From the NCBI GenBank assembly GCA_946482045.1, contig CAMLPZ010000057.1, positions 1 to 16,900 on the forward strand: 16,900 nucleotides of DNA. Direction: 5' to 3'. Positions 1-6,310 of the stretch are shown here, one piece after another (within the stretch, counting starts at the first letter, position 1; every line of letters starts with the position of its first letter). Source of the DNA: an uncultured Asticcacaulis sp. Lineage in GTDB: Bacteria > Pseudomonadota > Alphaproteobacteria > Caulobacterales > Caulobacteraceae. The position numbers and the translations under genes are program-made. Below the pieces are notes generated by a model. The model worked only from the letters and a program-made list of their open reading frames with translations. It ran no database searches and was not told the DNA's origin.

Positions 1-2
1 CC

Positions 3-959
3 CTGACGCGGCGGGCCTTGCTTTATACGGAGATGGTAACGTCAAAGGCGGTCATTCATGGCGACCGCGAGCGGCTGCTGGGCTTTTCCGATGTTGAGCA
101 TCCGGTGGCCTTGCAACTGGGCGGTTCCGAGCCGGATGAGTTGGCGCAATGCGCCAGGATCGCCGAAGAGTGGGGCTATGACGAGGTCAATCTCAACTGC
201 GGCTGCCCGTCCGACCGCGTCCAGTCGGGATCGTTTGGCGCCTGCCTGATGCGTGAGCCGCAACTGGTCGCTGACAGCATGCAGGCGATGCGTGAGGCGA
301 CGCGCCTGCCGGCCACGGTCAAGTGCCGCATCGGCGTCGACGACCAGGAACCGCGTGACAGCCTGTTCGCCCTGGTCGAGGCCTGTAAAGCAGCGGGCGT
401 CGGCAGCTTTATCATCCACGCGCGCAAGGCGTGGCTGAAGGGCTTGTCGCCTAAAGAAAACCGCGACGTGCCGCCGCTCGACTACGACCTGGTCTACGAA
501 CTGAAACGCAGCCATCCGGACCTGATCATCAGCATCAATGGCGGGATCGGCACCCTGGATGAGGCCGAAGCGCACTTACAGCATGTCGATGGCGTCATGC
601 TGGGGCGGGCGGCCTATCACGAGCCGGCATTGCTGGGCCAGGTCGATCGGCGCTTCTTTGGCGACGGTGATGATGTCGGCCCGTTCGCGGCGCTGGAGGC
701 CTACAGGCCGTACATGCAGGCACAACTGGACGCCGGCACGCCGTTGCCGCACATGGCGCGGCACATGCTGGGTGTAATGCATGGCTTGCCAGGCGCGCGC
801 GCCTTTCGCCGTATAATGACGGTCGATGCGATTGCCCCTGGGGCGGGGTTGGAGGTGCTGGATCGTGCGATTGACGCTGTCAGGGATGCGGTAGAGGCGT
901 CACGGGCTCGCCGTGAGGCGTATCAGGCCGAGAATGCGGTTAAATCCGTCGTGGAATGA
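3..959 (+). CDS. dusA: tRNA-dihydrouridine synthase A, 5' end outside the window
   Basis: FMN-dependent reductase that makes dihydrouridine in the D-loop of tRNAs (DusA acts at U20/U20a in E. coli). The frame is already open at base 3 and reads LTRRALLYTEMVTS, which matches the interior of DusA, so the N-terminal barrel strand and true start lie upstream. Visible signatures are NLNCGCPSDRVQ followed by GSFGACLM; the Cys of CGCPS is the expected catalytic acid. SINGGIGT and VMLGRAAY are phosphate/FMN-binding barrel segments, and RHMLGVMHGLPGARAFRR is the typical C-terminal helical domain. The stop TGA is only three bases from the stop of the convergent protease gene, with no room for a dedicated terminator. 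Identification is firm; the start is not visible. Confidence 0.95.
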   Translation: MTRRALLYTEMVTSKAVIHGDRERLLGFSDVEHPVALQLGGSEPDELAQCARIAEEWGYDEVNLNCGCPSDRVQSGSFGACLMREPQLVADSMQAMREATRLPATVKCRIGVDDQEPRDSLFALVEACKAAGVGSFIIHARKAWLKGLSPKENRDVPPLDYDLVYELKRSHPDLIISINGGIGTLDEAEAHLQHVDGVMLGRAAYHEPALLGQVDRRFFGDGDDVGPFAALEAYRPYMQAQLDAGTPLPHMARHMLGVMHGLPGARAFRRIMTVDAIAPGAGLEVLDRAIDAVRDAVEASRARREAYQAENAVKSVVE

Positions 960-962
960 GCG

Positions 963-1502
963 TTATGGGTGCAGGATCAGGCTCGACGGCGTGGCTTCGA
1001 AGCGGCTGAGGCGGCCCAGATAGCTCATGCCCAGCAATGAGGTCTCCAGCCCGTCCTTAACAACGAGGGCGTCGACATTGCGCACTTCGCTCTGACCGAC
1101 CCCGACCTTGGCCAGGTTCACGAGCGCCGCGGTGGTTTCGCCATTGGCGGTGGACACCGTATGATCGAAGGGTAGGGCCTTGAGATCGAAACCCAGGCGC
1201 TGGGCATCGGCAGGCGTAAGGACCACAACAGTAGCGCCGGTATCGACCAGCAGGCGCACGGCTTTGGAATTGACGACCGCATTGGCCCAGAAATGACCGT
1301 CCGCCGCCTTGGGGATGGCGGTGGTATGGGGATTGGCCGTATCGGCTTCCGAACGGGTTTCCGACGCGATGGGTGAGGGCGTGACGGCGGTTGCGGCGCG
1401 GTTCTGTGGGCCGCGAAGGGTGTCGCTGAGGGATAGCATGCCAAAGCACGCGGCAATGGCGGACACAACGGCGCTGCCCAGGACAATGACCGATTTGGAC
1501 AT
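963..1502 (-). CDS. Membrane-anchored retropepsin-like aspartic protease (TIGR02281-type)
   Basis: 179 aa. Residues 4-24 form one hydrophobic segment (signal anchor). A Pro/Ser/Thr-rich linker of about 40 residues follows, then a single retropepsin-like domain from about residue 68. The catalytic motif LLVDTGAT places the aspartate at 87, and LGMSYLGRL at 157-165 is the second conserved motif of this family. The single-domain size implies a homodimeric active site, as in retropepsins. Bacterial relatives face the periplasm; substrates are generally unknown. The ATG at 1502 is preceded by AGGAG about 13 bases away, a rather long spacing. It is convergent with dusA with a 3-bp gap. The family call is firm; the role is unknown. 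Confidence 0.88.
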   Translation of the reverse strand: MSKSVIVLGSAVVSAIAACFGMLSLSDTLRGPQNRAATAVTPSPIASETRSEADTANPHTTAIPKAADGHFWANAVVNSKAVRLLVDTGATVVVLTPADAQRLGFDLKALPFDHTVSTANGETTAALVNLAKVGVGQSEVRNVDALVVKDGLETSLLGMSYLGRLSRFEATPSSLILHP

Positions 1503-1830
1503 AGGACGCGGAAAACTCCTGACGCAAACCCTTTCTGGGTTCGGGGCAGCATAGGCCTATAGGGTTAGTTTAACGTGAACACGCTGGGTAAAAGCTTTCA
1601 GGAAATAAACTACATAAAGTCAAATTTCTTAGAAAATTATTCCAAATAAAAACAATGCTATGTGTCACGTTTTCGAACTTAATTGCTCCGGGTTCGGATT
1701 AATGATTGCAATCCTGTCCGATTGTGGCACACTCAACTTCGACGCGACGACGGCTGTGAGGGTGAGAGCCCCTGGGAGTTTGCGACGCGTCTTCTGGTCC
1801 GTGAGCATTTGGAAAAGGAGACGCAAAACC
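1503..1830. other. 328-bp gap: AT-rich block and possible leader of the small ORF
   Basis: No supported coding sequence. Bases about 1560-1660 are markedly AT-rich against the surrounding DNA, as expected for divergent promoters. A perfect palindrome, GATTGCAATC, is at 1704-1713. From about 1730 to 1830 the sequence turns GC-rich, with short self-complementary stretches (GACGCGTC near 1785; GGCT and AGCC arms around 1752-1770), which could be a structured 5' leader for the ORF starting at 1831. I do not recognise a known riboswitch class here. Confidence 0.4.
1551..1560. promoter_or_regulatory. 10-bp perfect palindrome upstream of the retropepsin-like gene
   Basis: ATAGGCCTAT is its own reverse complement and lies about 50 bp upstream of the protease start, at the edge of an AT-rich stretch (about 1560-1660). 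It could be an operator or chance. I could not place a convincing -35/-10 pair beside it. Confidence 0.2.
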
Positions 1831-1974
1831 ATGCAAGACCAAGACAAGAAACAACACGCAATGACTTCGTTTGCCCTGTTTGGTGGCCTGTTCGGCAGCC
1901 CGCGCTCGGGTTCCGAGAAATCGCCACGCAACATCAGCCGTCCCCAGGACTTCCGGCCGTTCGAACGCAAGTAA
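1831..1974 (+). CDS. Small protein of 47 aa, unknown function
   Basis: ATG at 1831 is preceded by AAGGAG at 1815-1820 with a 10-base spacer, one of the clearest ribosome-binding sites in the window. The product has a charged start (MQDQDKKQHA), a short Phe/Gly-rich stretch (about residues 13-22, FALFGGLFG) and a basic tail ending FRPFERK. There is no signal peptide, membrane segment or known motif. It lies alone in a gap, with AT-rich DNA upstream and a strong hairpin (2032-2061) downstream, so it could be a self-contained transcription unit. I do not recognise the family. Only conservation can show that it is real; the ribosome-binding site is the main support. Confidence 0.5.
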   Translation: MQDQDKKQHAMTSFALFGGLFGSPRSGSEKSPRNISRPQDFRPFERK

Positions 1975-2031
1975 GGCGCTCACCGGCGAATAAGTAAGGC
2001 CCTTCAGACGGGGGCCAGGAAAGCAAAACAA

Positions 2032-2061
2032 ATAAGGCCCTCCGCACGCGGAGGGCCTTAT
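2032..2061 (-). terminator. Strong hairpin terminator after the first secreted-protein gene
   Basis: 13-bp perfect stem (2032-2044 with 2049-2061) and a CACG loop. Read on the minus strand, it follows the stop of the gene at 2124 and is followed by a T-rich tract (TTGTTTTGC), typical of a rho-independent terminator. Read on plus, there is no T run, but the hairpin lies 57 bases after the small ORF stop and may act there too. Confidence 0.8.
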
Positions 2062-2123
2062 CGTTCAGCATCCCTGAATTCACCAGGCGGAGCGGGAAGC
2101 TCCGTTGCTCTGTCGGGTCAAGC

Positions 2124-2501
2124 TTAGTTCGAAGCCAGCTTGACACCAGCCTTGGCTTCGGCCGCGGCCATGTTCGGGCTGGACTTGCTGACCTTGGTCG
2201 TAGCGTTGCCGCCTGTGCCGTCAAACTTGGAATTCAGTTCAACCCAGTACAGGCCGTCGGCTGCCAGGAAGTTGTACTTGAAGTCAACGGTGTAGCTGCC
2301 GGCGCGGAAGTCGCAGCTCGAGATGTTGACCATCTGCTTGCCGGTGACGGCGACGACCTTGGAGACGGTGGCCTTGCCGACGCCGGCGGCCAGCATACCG
2401 GCGGTGGCTTCCTGTTCTTCACTGCATTCGCCAGCGAAGGCGCTACCGGCGGTGAGGGCCATGGCGGCAATACCGCCCGCGATAATAAGGTTTTTGATCA
2501 T
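2124..2501 (-). CDS. Small secreted protein, paralog 1 of a tandem family
   Basis: 125 aa. Residues 1-23 form a clear Sec signal peptide ending GSAFA before GECSEEQ. The mature part (about 102 aa) has two cysteines, at 26 and 63, in the same spacing as paralog 2, suggesting a disulfide in the periplasm or outside. Shared blocks are VTGKQMVNI (52-60), DFKYN (73-77), ADGLYWV (81-87), SPN (108-110) and the terminal GVKLASN. I chose the ATG at 2501 because AAGGAG sits 8 bases upstream and the signal peptide starts there; a start at 2591 would add 30 residues in front of it. Promoter and terminator candidates flank it. The family is not recognised and no enzyme motif is visible. Confidence 0.85.
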   Translation of the reverse strand: MIKNLIIAGGIAAMALTAGSAFAGECSEEQEATAGMLAAGVGKATVSKVVAVTGKQMVNISSCDFRAGSYTVDFKYNFLAADGLYWVELNSKFDGTGGNATTKVSKSSPNMAAAEAKAGVKLASN

Positions 2502-2550
2502 CTGGGTAACTCCTTGATGTTCTTCAGGGTAGGGCCAGACTAAACGAAAT

Positions 2551-2580
2551 AGGATAAGTTTCAGTAAACTGGGCTGTAAA
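2551..2580 (-). promoter_or_regulatory. Putative sigma-70-type promoter of secreted paralog 1
   Basis: On the minus strand, TTTACA (2575-2580) is followed after 18 bases by TATCCT (2551-2556). The inferred leader to the ATG at 2501 would be about 40 nt. Both boxes match the consensus partly (5 of 6 and 4 of 6). Confidence 0.45.
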
Positions 2581-2664
2581 TCCCTGAGCAACCTTGCTTA
2601 ACGCGGCCGAAAGCAAGGCTTTATCTCTAAGGGGTAAATAATTAATGGTGAATATCGCGCGGGC

Positions 2665-2691
2665 AATGGGCCGAAAAAAATTCGGCCCATT
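2665..2691 (-). terminator. Hairpin after secreted paralog 2
   Basis: 11-bp perfect stem (2665-2675 with 2681-2691) closing a 5-base A loop, located 13 bases after the stop of the gene at 2704. No T run follows on the minus strand, so it may be a weak terminator or a 3'-end-protecting structure. Confidence 0.5.
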
Positions 2692-2703
2692 TTACCGTAC
2701 GGC

Positions 2704-3090
2704 TTAGTTGCTGGCCAATTTTACACCCTTGGCCTCCGACGCGGAAGCCAGGTTCGGACTTAACTTGACGAAGGCAAGTTCTTTCACCTCCTTGCCGGAA
2801 AGCTTGATCCGGCCGTTGACCCAATAGAGTCCATCTGCACCGATTAGATTGTATTTGAACTCGGCGACCAGAGCGGCCCCGACGTCAGAACAGGTTTCGA
2901 TATTGACCATCTGCTTTCCGGTCACCGGCACGACTGGACTGATCTTCGCCGCGGCGGCAGCGGCAATCGCCTTGCCGATCATAGTCTCCTGAACTTCGTC
3001 GCATTCGGCGAAAGCACTAGCCGTGGTCAGGGACAACGACAGGACTGCTGCTGCGGCACACCAGGATGTGTGGGAAAGGCGCTTGTACAT
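2704..3090 (-). CDS. Small secreted protein, paralog 2 of a tandem family
   Basis: 128 aa. Residues 1-28 look like a Sec signal peptide (basic start, hydrophobic 11-24, TASAFA before ECDEVQE). The mature domain aligns with paralog 1 throughout: cysteines at 30 and 67 (37 apart, as in paralog 1), VTGKQMVNI at 56-64, EFKYN at 77-81, GADGLYWV at 84-91, LSPNLASA at 110-117, ending GVKLASN. The middle of the mature part is Ala-rich (40-48). The ribosome-binding site is weak. A promoter candidate lies at 3143-3172 and a hairpin at 2665-2691, so it is probably transcribed separately from paralog 1. Function unknown; an envelope or extracellular role is inferred only from the signal peptide and cysteine pair. 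Confidence 0.85.
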   Translation of the reverse strand: MYKRLSHTSWCAAAAVLSLSLTTASAFAECDEVQETMIGKAIAAAAAAKISPVVPVTGKQMVNIETCSDVGAALVAEFKYNLIGADGLYWVNGRIKLSGKEVKELAFVKLSPNLASASEAKGVKLASN

Positions 3091-3142
3091 TTGCAGGAAT
3101 CTCTTTGTCAGCTATGCATTTAATAAGGCGTGAGCTTAGTAT

Positions 3143-3172
3143 TTAAAAGCCACTGACTATCTTTGCCGTCAA
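3143..3172 (-). promoter_or_regulatory. Putative promoter of secreted paralog 2
   Basis: On the minus strand, TTGACG (3167-3172) is followed by GCTTTTAA (3143-3150). This resembles the reported Caulobacter housekeeping pattern TTGACGS, 10-14 bases, GCTANAWC, with a slightly long spacer. It lies about 55 bases before the ATG at 3090. Confidence 0.45.
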
Positions 3173-3227
3173 ACTTTTTAATTTCATATGAATCTATATG
3201 GCGACGCAGCAATAAATTGGCGTAAAA

Positions 3228-3260
3228 AAGCGGAGGCCAATGACAGATCAGCCTCCGCTT
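3228..3260 (-). terminator. Rho-independent terminator after the remnant of paralog 3
   Basis: 10-bp stem (3228-3237 with 3251-3260) and 13-base loop. On the minus strand the hairpin ends in a run of six T (complement of 3224-3229). It lies 23 bases after the stop of the truncated third copy and now has no intact gene feeding it. Confidence 0.8.
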
Positions 3261-3282
3261 CATGTTTGCATTGCGATGTTAC

Positions 3283-3390
3283 TTAGTTAGCGGCGAGCTT
3301 GACGCCCTTCGAGGCCGAAGCCGACGCCAGGTTCGGGCTCAGCTTGGTCAGGGTCAGTTCGGCGACGGCGCCACCGGCCAGCTTGGCTTG
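3283..3390 (-). pseudogene. 3' remnant of a third secreted paralog
   Basis: Read on the minus strand, the 33 codons before the stop at 3283-3285 give a peptide ending KLSPNLASASASKGVKLAAN. It matches the end of paralog 2 at about 23 of 33 positions by eye. Upstream of about 3387 the similarity stops. The frame then runs SGHRISHDRQ back to a stop codon at 3418-3420 with no ATG, GTG or TTG, so no intact gene can be read. Signal peptide, both cysteines and the VTGKQMVNI block are gone, while the original terminator remains. This indicates loss of the 5' part by deletion or rearrangement. Confidence 0.8.
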
Positions 3391-3544
3391 ACGATCGTGG
3401 CTTATTCGATGCCCGGATCATCGAGCAGGCATTAAAAATTTGCTTCCCACGCCAATGCGGCAGTACTTTCACCCAAGGGGGCGTAGGTCAGATCCATGAA
3501 CAGTATGAATCACATTTCGATTCATCTGTGTATTCCTGCAGACT
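3391..3544. other. Orphan segment between the paralog remnant and the HAMP protein
   Basis: About 150 bp with no supported gene. An inverted repeat, ATGAATC and GATTCAT with a 7-base spacer, is at 3505-3525. On the minus strand a 21-codon frame from an ATG at about 3495 reads MDLTYAPLGESTAALAWEANF and stops; on plus a start-less frame runs 3303-3548. Neither is recognised. The segment may be residue of the event that truncated the neighbours. Confidence 0.4.
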
Positions 3545-4387
3545 TTAGTCCAGCACCAATTCACGCAGCTTCAGTTCGGCCTGACGCTCGGCTTCGCGCT
3601 GGGCGCGCGCCAGCCGGTCGGCCTCGACGGCGCGTTCTTTGAGCACCGCCAGGGCCTTCCAAACACTGGCGACCTCATCCTTCGCTCCGCCCGCCTCCTT
3701 CTGGGCTTCCAGCGGCAGTTCGTAGTCACCCTTCGAGGTGCGGATAATGGCCGAAGCCAGGGCGCGCAAAGGCTTGGTGATGAACTGTGCGATGATCCAG
3801 AACGACAGGCCCGCCAGCATGGCGATGCCCGTCAGGCAGGCGGCCAGAAATTCGAGCGCGCGTTGACGATTGAACTGGTCGGCGCGCTGTTTGGCGATAC
3901 TGAGATCGCTCAGGGTCTGCTGGACGATTCCTTCCACCTTGCCCTGGAAGGCGATGCGGTCGCTGCGTGAACCGGTGGACTTGGCGTAAGCGGCTTCCAT
4001 CTTGCCTGAGCCCGCCAGTTGGGCGACCTCACGGCGCAGGGCGATGAAGGCCGCGACGTCGCCTTCCATGCCCGAGACGAGAGAGGCTTCTTCGGTCTTC
4101 CACTGCCTCATGAGAACTTCCAGTTCATCGAGGTTGCGGTTCAGTCCGCCCACGAATCCTTGCAGTTCGGTATCGCTGCGGGCGATGTAGAGGCCGCGTG
4201 TTTCCATGACGACATTGCTGACCAAATGGTTCAGCCGCTCACCGCGCCAGGCGTTTTCATAGGCGCGGTCGTAGTCGCGCATCATGCGGTTGTAGTCGCC
4301 TATCGTCGCAAGACCAAGGAATGTGACGGTGAGCGCCATGGCGGCAAAGCAGCCGACAAGGGCGAGGATTCTGGCACGAATGGACAC
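3545..4387 (-). CDS. Membrane sensor with HAMP domain, no output domain
   Basis: 280 aa with the front half of a chemoreceptor: transmembrane segment at about 7-29, a helical periplasmic domain of about 150 residues (30-180), second transmembrane segment at about 181-203, then HAMP at about 203-255 (starts FITKPLRALASAI). The HAMP leads into a charged coiled coil (AEADRLARAQREAERQAELK-like, 253-275), and the chain ends at LRELVLD. The methyl-accepting signalling hairpin that should follow is absent. The GTG start at 4387 has GGGAGGG a few bases upstream. No chemotaxis gene is nearby. It may be a receptor truncated at its 3' end, or a genuine HAMP-only protein that works by pairing with full receptors. 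The architecture is clear; whether it functions is not. Confidence 0.8.
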   Translation of the reverse strand: MSIRARILALVGCFAAMALTVTFLGLATIGDYNRMMRDYDRAYENAWRGERLNHLVSNVVMETRGLYIARSDTELQGFVGGLNRNLDELEVLMRQWKTEEASLVSGMEGDVAAFIALRREVAQLAGSGKMEAAYAKSTGSRSDRIAFQGKVEGIVQQTLSDLSIAKQRADQFNRQRALEFLAACLTGIAMLAGLSFWIIAQFITKPLRALASAIIRTSKGDYELPLEAQKEAGGAKDEVASVWKALAVLKERAVEADRLARAQREAERQAELKLRELVLD

Positions 4388-4468
4388 GGTACCCTCCCTG
4401 CAGACAGGTGTGTCATGTCAGTATAACCGGAAATGATAAGCAAAATGTTAGGGCGCTTTACGACAAAG

Positions 4469-4496
4469 CACCCGGACCGCATGGGCGGTCCGGGTG
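4469..4496 (-). terminator. Hairpin terminator after the MFS transporter
   Basis: 12-bp perfect GC-rich stem (4469-4480 with 4485-4496) and ATGG loop, 26 bases beyond the transporter stop on the minus strand. It is followed by CTTTGTCG, only moderately T-rich. Confidence 0.7.
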
Positions 4497-4521
4497 TTGG
4501 CATTCAGCCAGGGCGAAGGCC

Positions 4522-5865
4522 TCAAGAGGCGACGCCGTCCAGCTTGGTAGTGCGCTCCAGTTTCGGGCTGATCAGGTGGATGGCGATGACGGCGATCAGG
4601 TAGACTGAACCGGCGATCCAGAAGATCGTCTTGTACGAACCGGTCGTTTCCAGGATGAAGCCGACATTCTTCGACATCAGCATGCCGCCGATGGCGCCGC
4701 ACATGCCGCCGAAACCGATGATCGAGCCGACGGCCGCGCGCGGTACGGTATCGGTCGGCAGGGTGTAGAGATTGGCCGAGAAGGCCTGGTGGGCGGCAGT
4801 GGCTATGCCGATGATCAGGACGGCCGTCCACAGGTCCTTTACGCCGTCGAGCAGGAAGACCGGCATGACGAACAGGGCGAAGATGAACAGAGTCAGCTTG
4901 CGCGCCAGGTTGACGCTGATACCGGCCTTTAACAGGGTCGAAGACAGCCAGCCGCCGGCGACCGAACCGACGTCGGACATCAGGTAGATGGCGATGATCG
5001 GCAGGCCGAAGCTGGACAGGTCGAGGCCGTAATTTTTCTTGAGCAGGTCGGGTAGCCAGAACAGCCATACCCACCAGATCGGATCGATCAGGAATTTGCC
5101 GATGGCGAACATCCAGGTTTCCTTGACCATGATGACCTTGCGCCACGGCACCTTGGCCGTCTTGTCGGCTGGATCGCTTTCAATCAGGGCCAGTTCCGCG
5201 GCATTGACCTTAGGATGCTCCTGCGGCTTGCGGTACATGAACCACCAGGCGGCCAGCCAGATCATGCTGCCCAGGCCGGTCACGAAGAAGGTGGCGCGCC
5301 AGCCCCAGCCGAGGCCGTCCATCTGGACGTGATAGCTGCCGAAGGTCATGTTGACGCTGGCCAGGGTGATCAGCGGCACGGCGAAGGGCGCGACGATGGC
5401 GCCCAGGTTCGAGCCGGCGTTGAATATGCCGACAGCGAGCGCCCGTTCCTTTTGCGGGAACCACTCGGCAATCGCCTTGAGGCTGGCCGGGAAGGCACCC
5501 GATTCACCGATGCCCAACGCGAAGCGGGCAACCATGAACTGGAACGCATTCCCGACGAAGCCCGTCAGGGTATGTGAGATCGTCCAGATAGCGAAGGCAA
5601 TGCTGTAGCCCGCCCGGGCGCCGATGCGGTCGATAACGCCGCCGAAGGTAACATAGCCGATGGCATAGGCCGTCTGGAACCAGAAGACGATGTCCGCGTA
5701 GGTCTGCTCGGTCCAGCCCTGCTCAGGACCGACGGTATCCTTCAGCAGCGCGAAGGTCTGGCGGTGGGTGTAGTTGATGACCATCGCCACCAGGAGCAGG
5801 ATACAGATAATCCATCTGTACTTGCCTGGCTTCAGCGATGTCGCGGCGGTGGTGTCCTGCGGCAT
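4522..5865 (-). CDS. MFS transporter of the anion:cation symporter family, ExuT-like
   Basis: 447 aa inner-membrane carrier with 12 predicted helices. Family marks include GYVTFGGVIDRIGAR (about 70-84, motif A between helices 2 and 3), GIGESGAFPASLKAIAEWFP (119-138), AVGIFNAGSNLGAIVAPF and AHQAFSANLYTLPTD, which resemble E. coli ExuT and related hexuronate/aldonate carriers. Substrate is inferred to be a sugar acid. Helix 1 has NYTHRQT (31-37): the residue before Arg35 is His34 where many aldonate/glucarate relatives have Asp; E. coli ExuT has Thr there. The start at 5865 has GGGAA about 8 bases upstream. It is a single-gene unit with promoter and operator candidates at 5906-5963. A role beside the sugar-acid genes at 8409-12364 is plausible, not shown. 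Confidence 0.88.
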   Translation of the reverse strand: MPQDTTAATSLKPGKYRWIICILLLVAMVINYTHRQTFALLKDTVGPEQGWTEQTYADIVFWFQTAYAIGYVTFGGVIDRIGARAGYSIAFAIWTISHTLTGFVGNAFQFMVARFALGIGESGAFPASLKAIAEWFPQKERALAVGIFNAGSNLGAIVAPFAVPLITLASVNMTFGSYHVQMDGLGWGWRATFFVTGLGSMIWLAAWWFMYRKPQEHPKVNAAELALIESDPADKTAKVPWRKVIMVKETWMFAIGKFLIDPIWWVWLFWLPDLLKKNYGLDLSSFGLPIIAIYLMSDVGSVAGGWLSSTLLKAGISVNLARKLTLFIFALFVMPVFLLDGVKDLWTAVLIIGIATAAHQAFSANLYTLPTDTVPRAAVGSIIGFGGMCGAIGGMLMSKNVGFILETTGSYKTIFWIAGSVYLIAVIAIHLISPKLERTTKLDGVAS

Positions 5866-5905
5866 TCGTTTTCCCTATGTTTGCAACTTCTGTTGGCCTT
5901 TGACC

Positions 5906-5918
5906 CAGGTGTAACCTG
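5906..5918. promoter_or_regulatory. Perfect inverted repeat in the transporter leader (GntR-like operator candidate)
   Basis: CAGGT and ACCTG arms around GTA form a perfect palindrome with the GTNNNAC core of FadR-subfamily GntR operators, though the outer T and A of TNGTNNNACNA are not met. It lies about 16-28 bases downstream of the putative -10, where a repressor would block transcription. Confidence 0.35.
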
Positions 5919-5933
5919 TTTTTTTAGGACTGC

Positions 5934-5963
5934 ATACTAGCCAGGAAATGACACCGGTGGCAA
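5934..5963 (-). promoter_or_regulatory. Putative promoter of the MFS transporter
   Basis: On the minus strand, TTGCCA (5958-5963) is followed after 18 bases by TAGTAT (5934-5939), 5 of 6 and 4 of 6 to the sigma-70 consensus. The leader to the ATG at 5865 would be about 60 nt. Confidence 0.45.
5949..5962. promoter_or_regulatory. LacI-type operator candidate over the transporter -35
   Basis: TGACACCGGTGGCA is a near-perfect palindrome (six of seven arm bases) with a central CG, the usual form of LacI-family operators. It overlaps the putative -35 and spacer. No LacI-family gene is in the window, so the regulator would be elsewhere. Confidence 0.45.
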
Positions 5964-6310
5964 GCCAAATTAACAACAATAATACCTATATAAATCATAT
6001 CGTTATTTCGCTTTTGGAGGCGCCCTTTAACAGGGCCCGGGACAAATTCCGCACGACGGCAACTGCCGTTTGGAATTTTCCCTGGCCTATTGCGGCCGTC
6101 TTGCGCGCAGGCCGAGACCGGTACGATTTGCGCGGTCGCTTGTGCAATTCCACAATCAGGCGCATAGTTAAACCTGGGCGGGTATAAAACTCGCAAGGGG
6201 GGAGCGCCGCGGCCAGCGCCGGCCGCGATAAATTGTGCAATGCGTAGAATTCTCAAGTCCTCGTACCGCCCCGACCAGGGTTCTTTCCAACCGAGTGAAC
6301 GGAGACAAGC

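Larger units (their letters stand above)
5866..6310. other. 445-bp divergent intergenic region
   Basis: It separates the transporter (minus) from the hydrolase (plus). The transporter-side sites are listed separately. Bases 5965-6020 are AT-rich. On the hydrolase side, TTGTGCAAT occurs twice, at 6140-6148 and 6233-6241; the first copy sits in TTGTG-6-CACAA dyad symmetry (6140-6155). TATAAA at 6183-6188 is a possible -10 without a good -35. A 7-bp stem (6208-6214 with 6221-6227) lies in the leader. No coding sequence is supported. Confidence 0.4.

Noticed and set aside
1724..1745. A sigma-54-like element (TGGCAC followed by TTCG)
   Set aside because: The spacing between the GG and the second element is wrong and the GC of the -12 box is absent.
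2502..2591. An N-terminal extension of 30 residues on secreted paralog 1
   Set aside because: It would bury the signal peptide and include the promoter candidate; the ribosome-binding site is placed for the internal ATG at 2501.
3287..3472. A 61-codon minus-strand frame over the paralog remnant
   Set aside because: It is in a different frame from the recognisable paralog sequence and its Arg-rich product looks like a shadow.
3303..3548. A start-less plus-strand frame reading DDRGLFDARIIEQALKICF and on
   Set aside because: No start codon with a ribosome-binding site, it runs antisense through the paralog remnant, and it matches no family I know; possibly part of the scar but not a supported gene.
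5924..6256. Small frames in the 445-bp gap
   Set aside because: They lack ribosome-binding sites and motifs and overlap the promoter and repeat elements.
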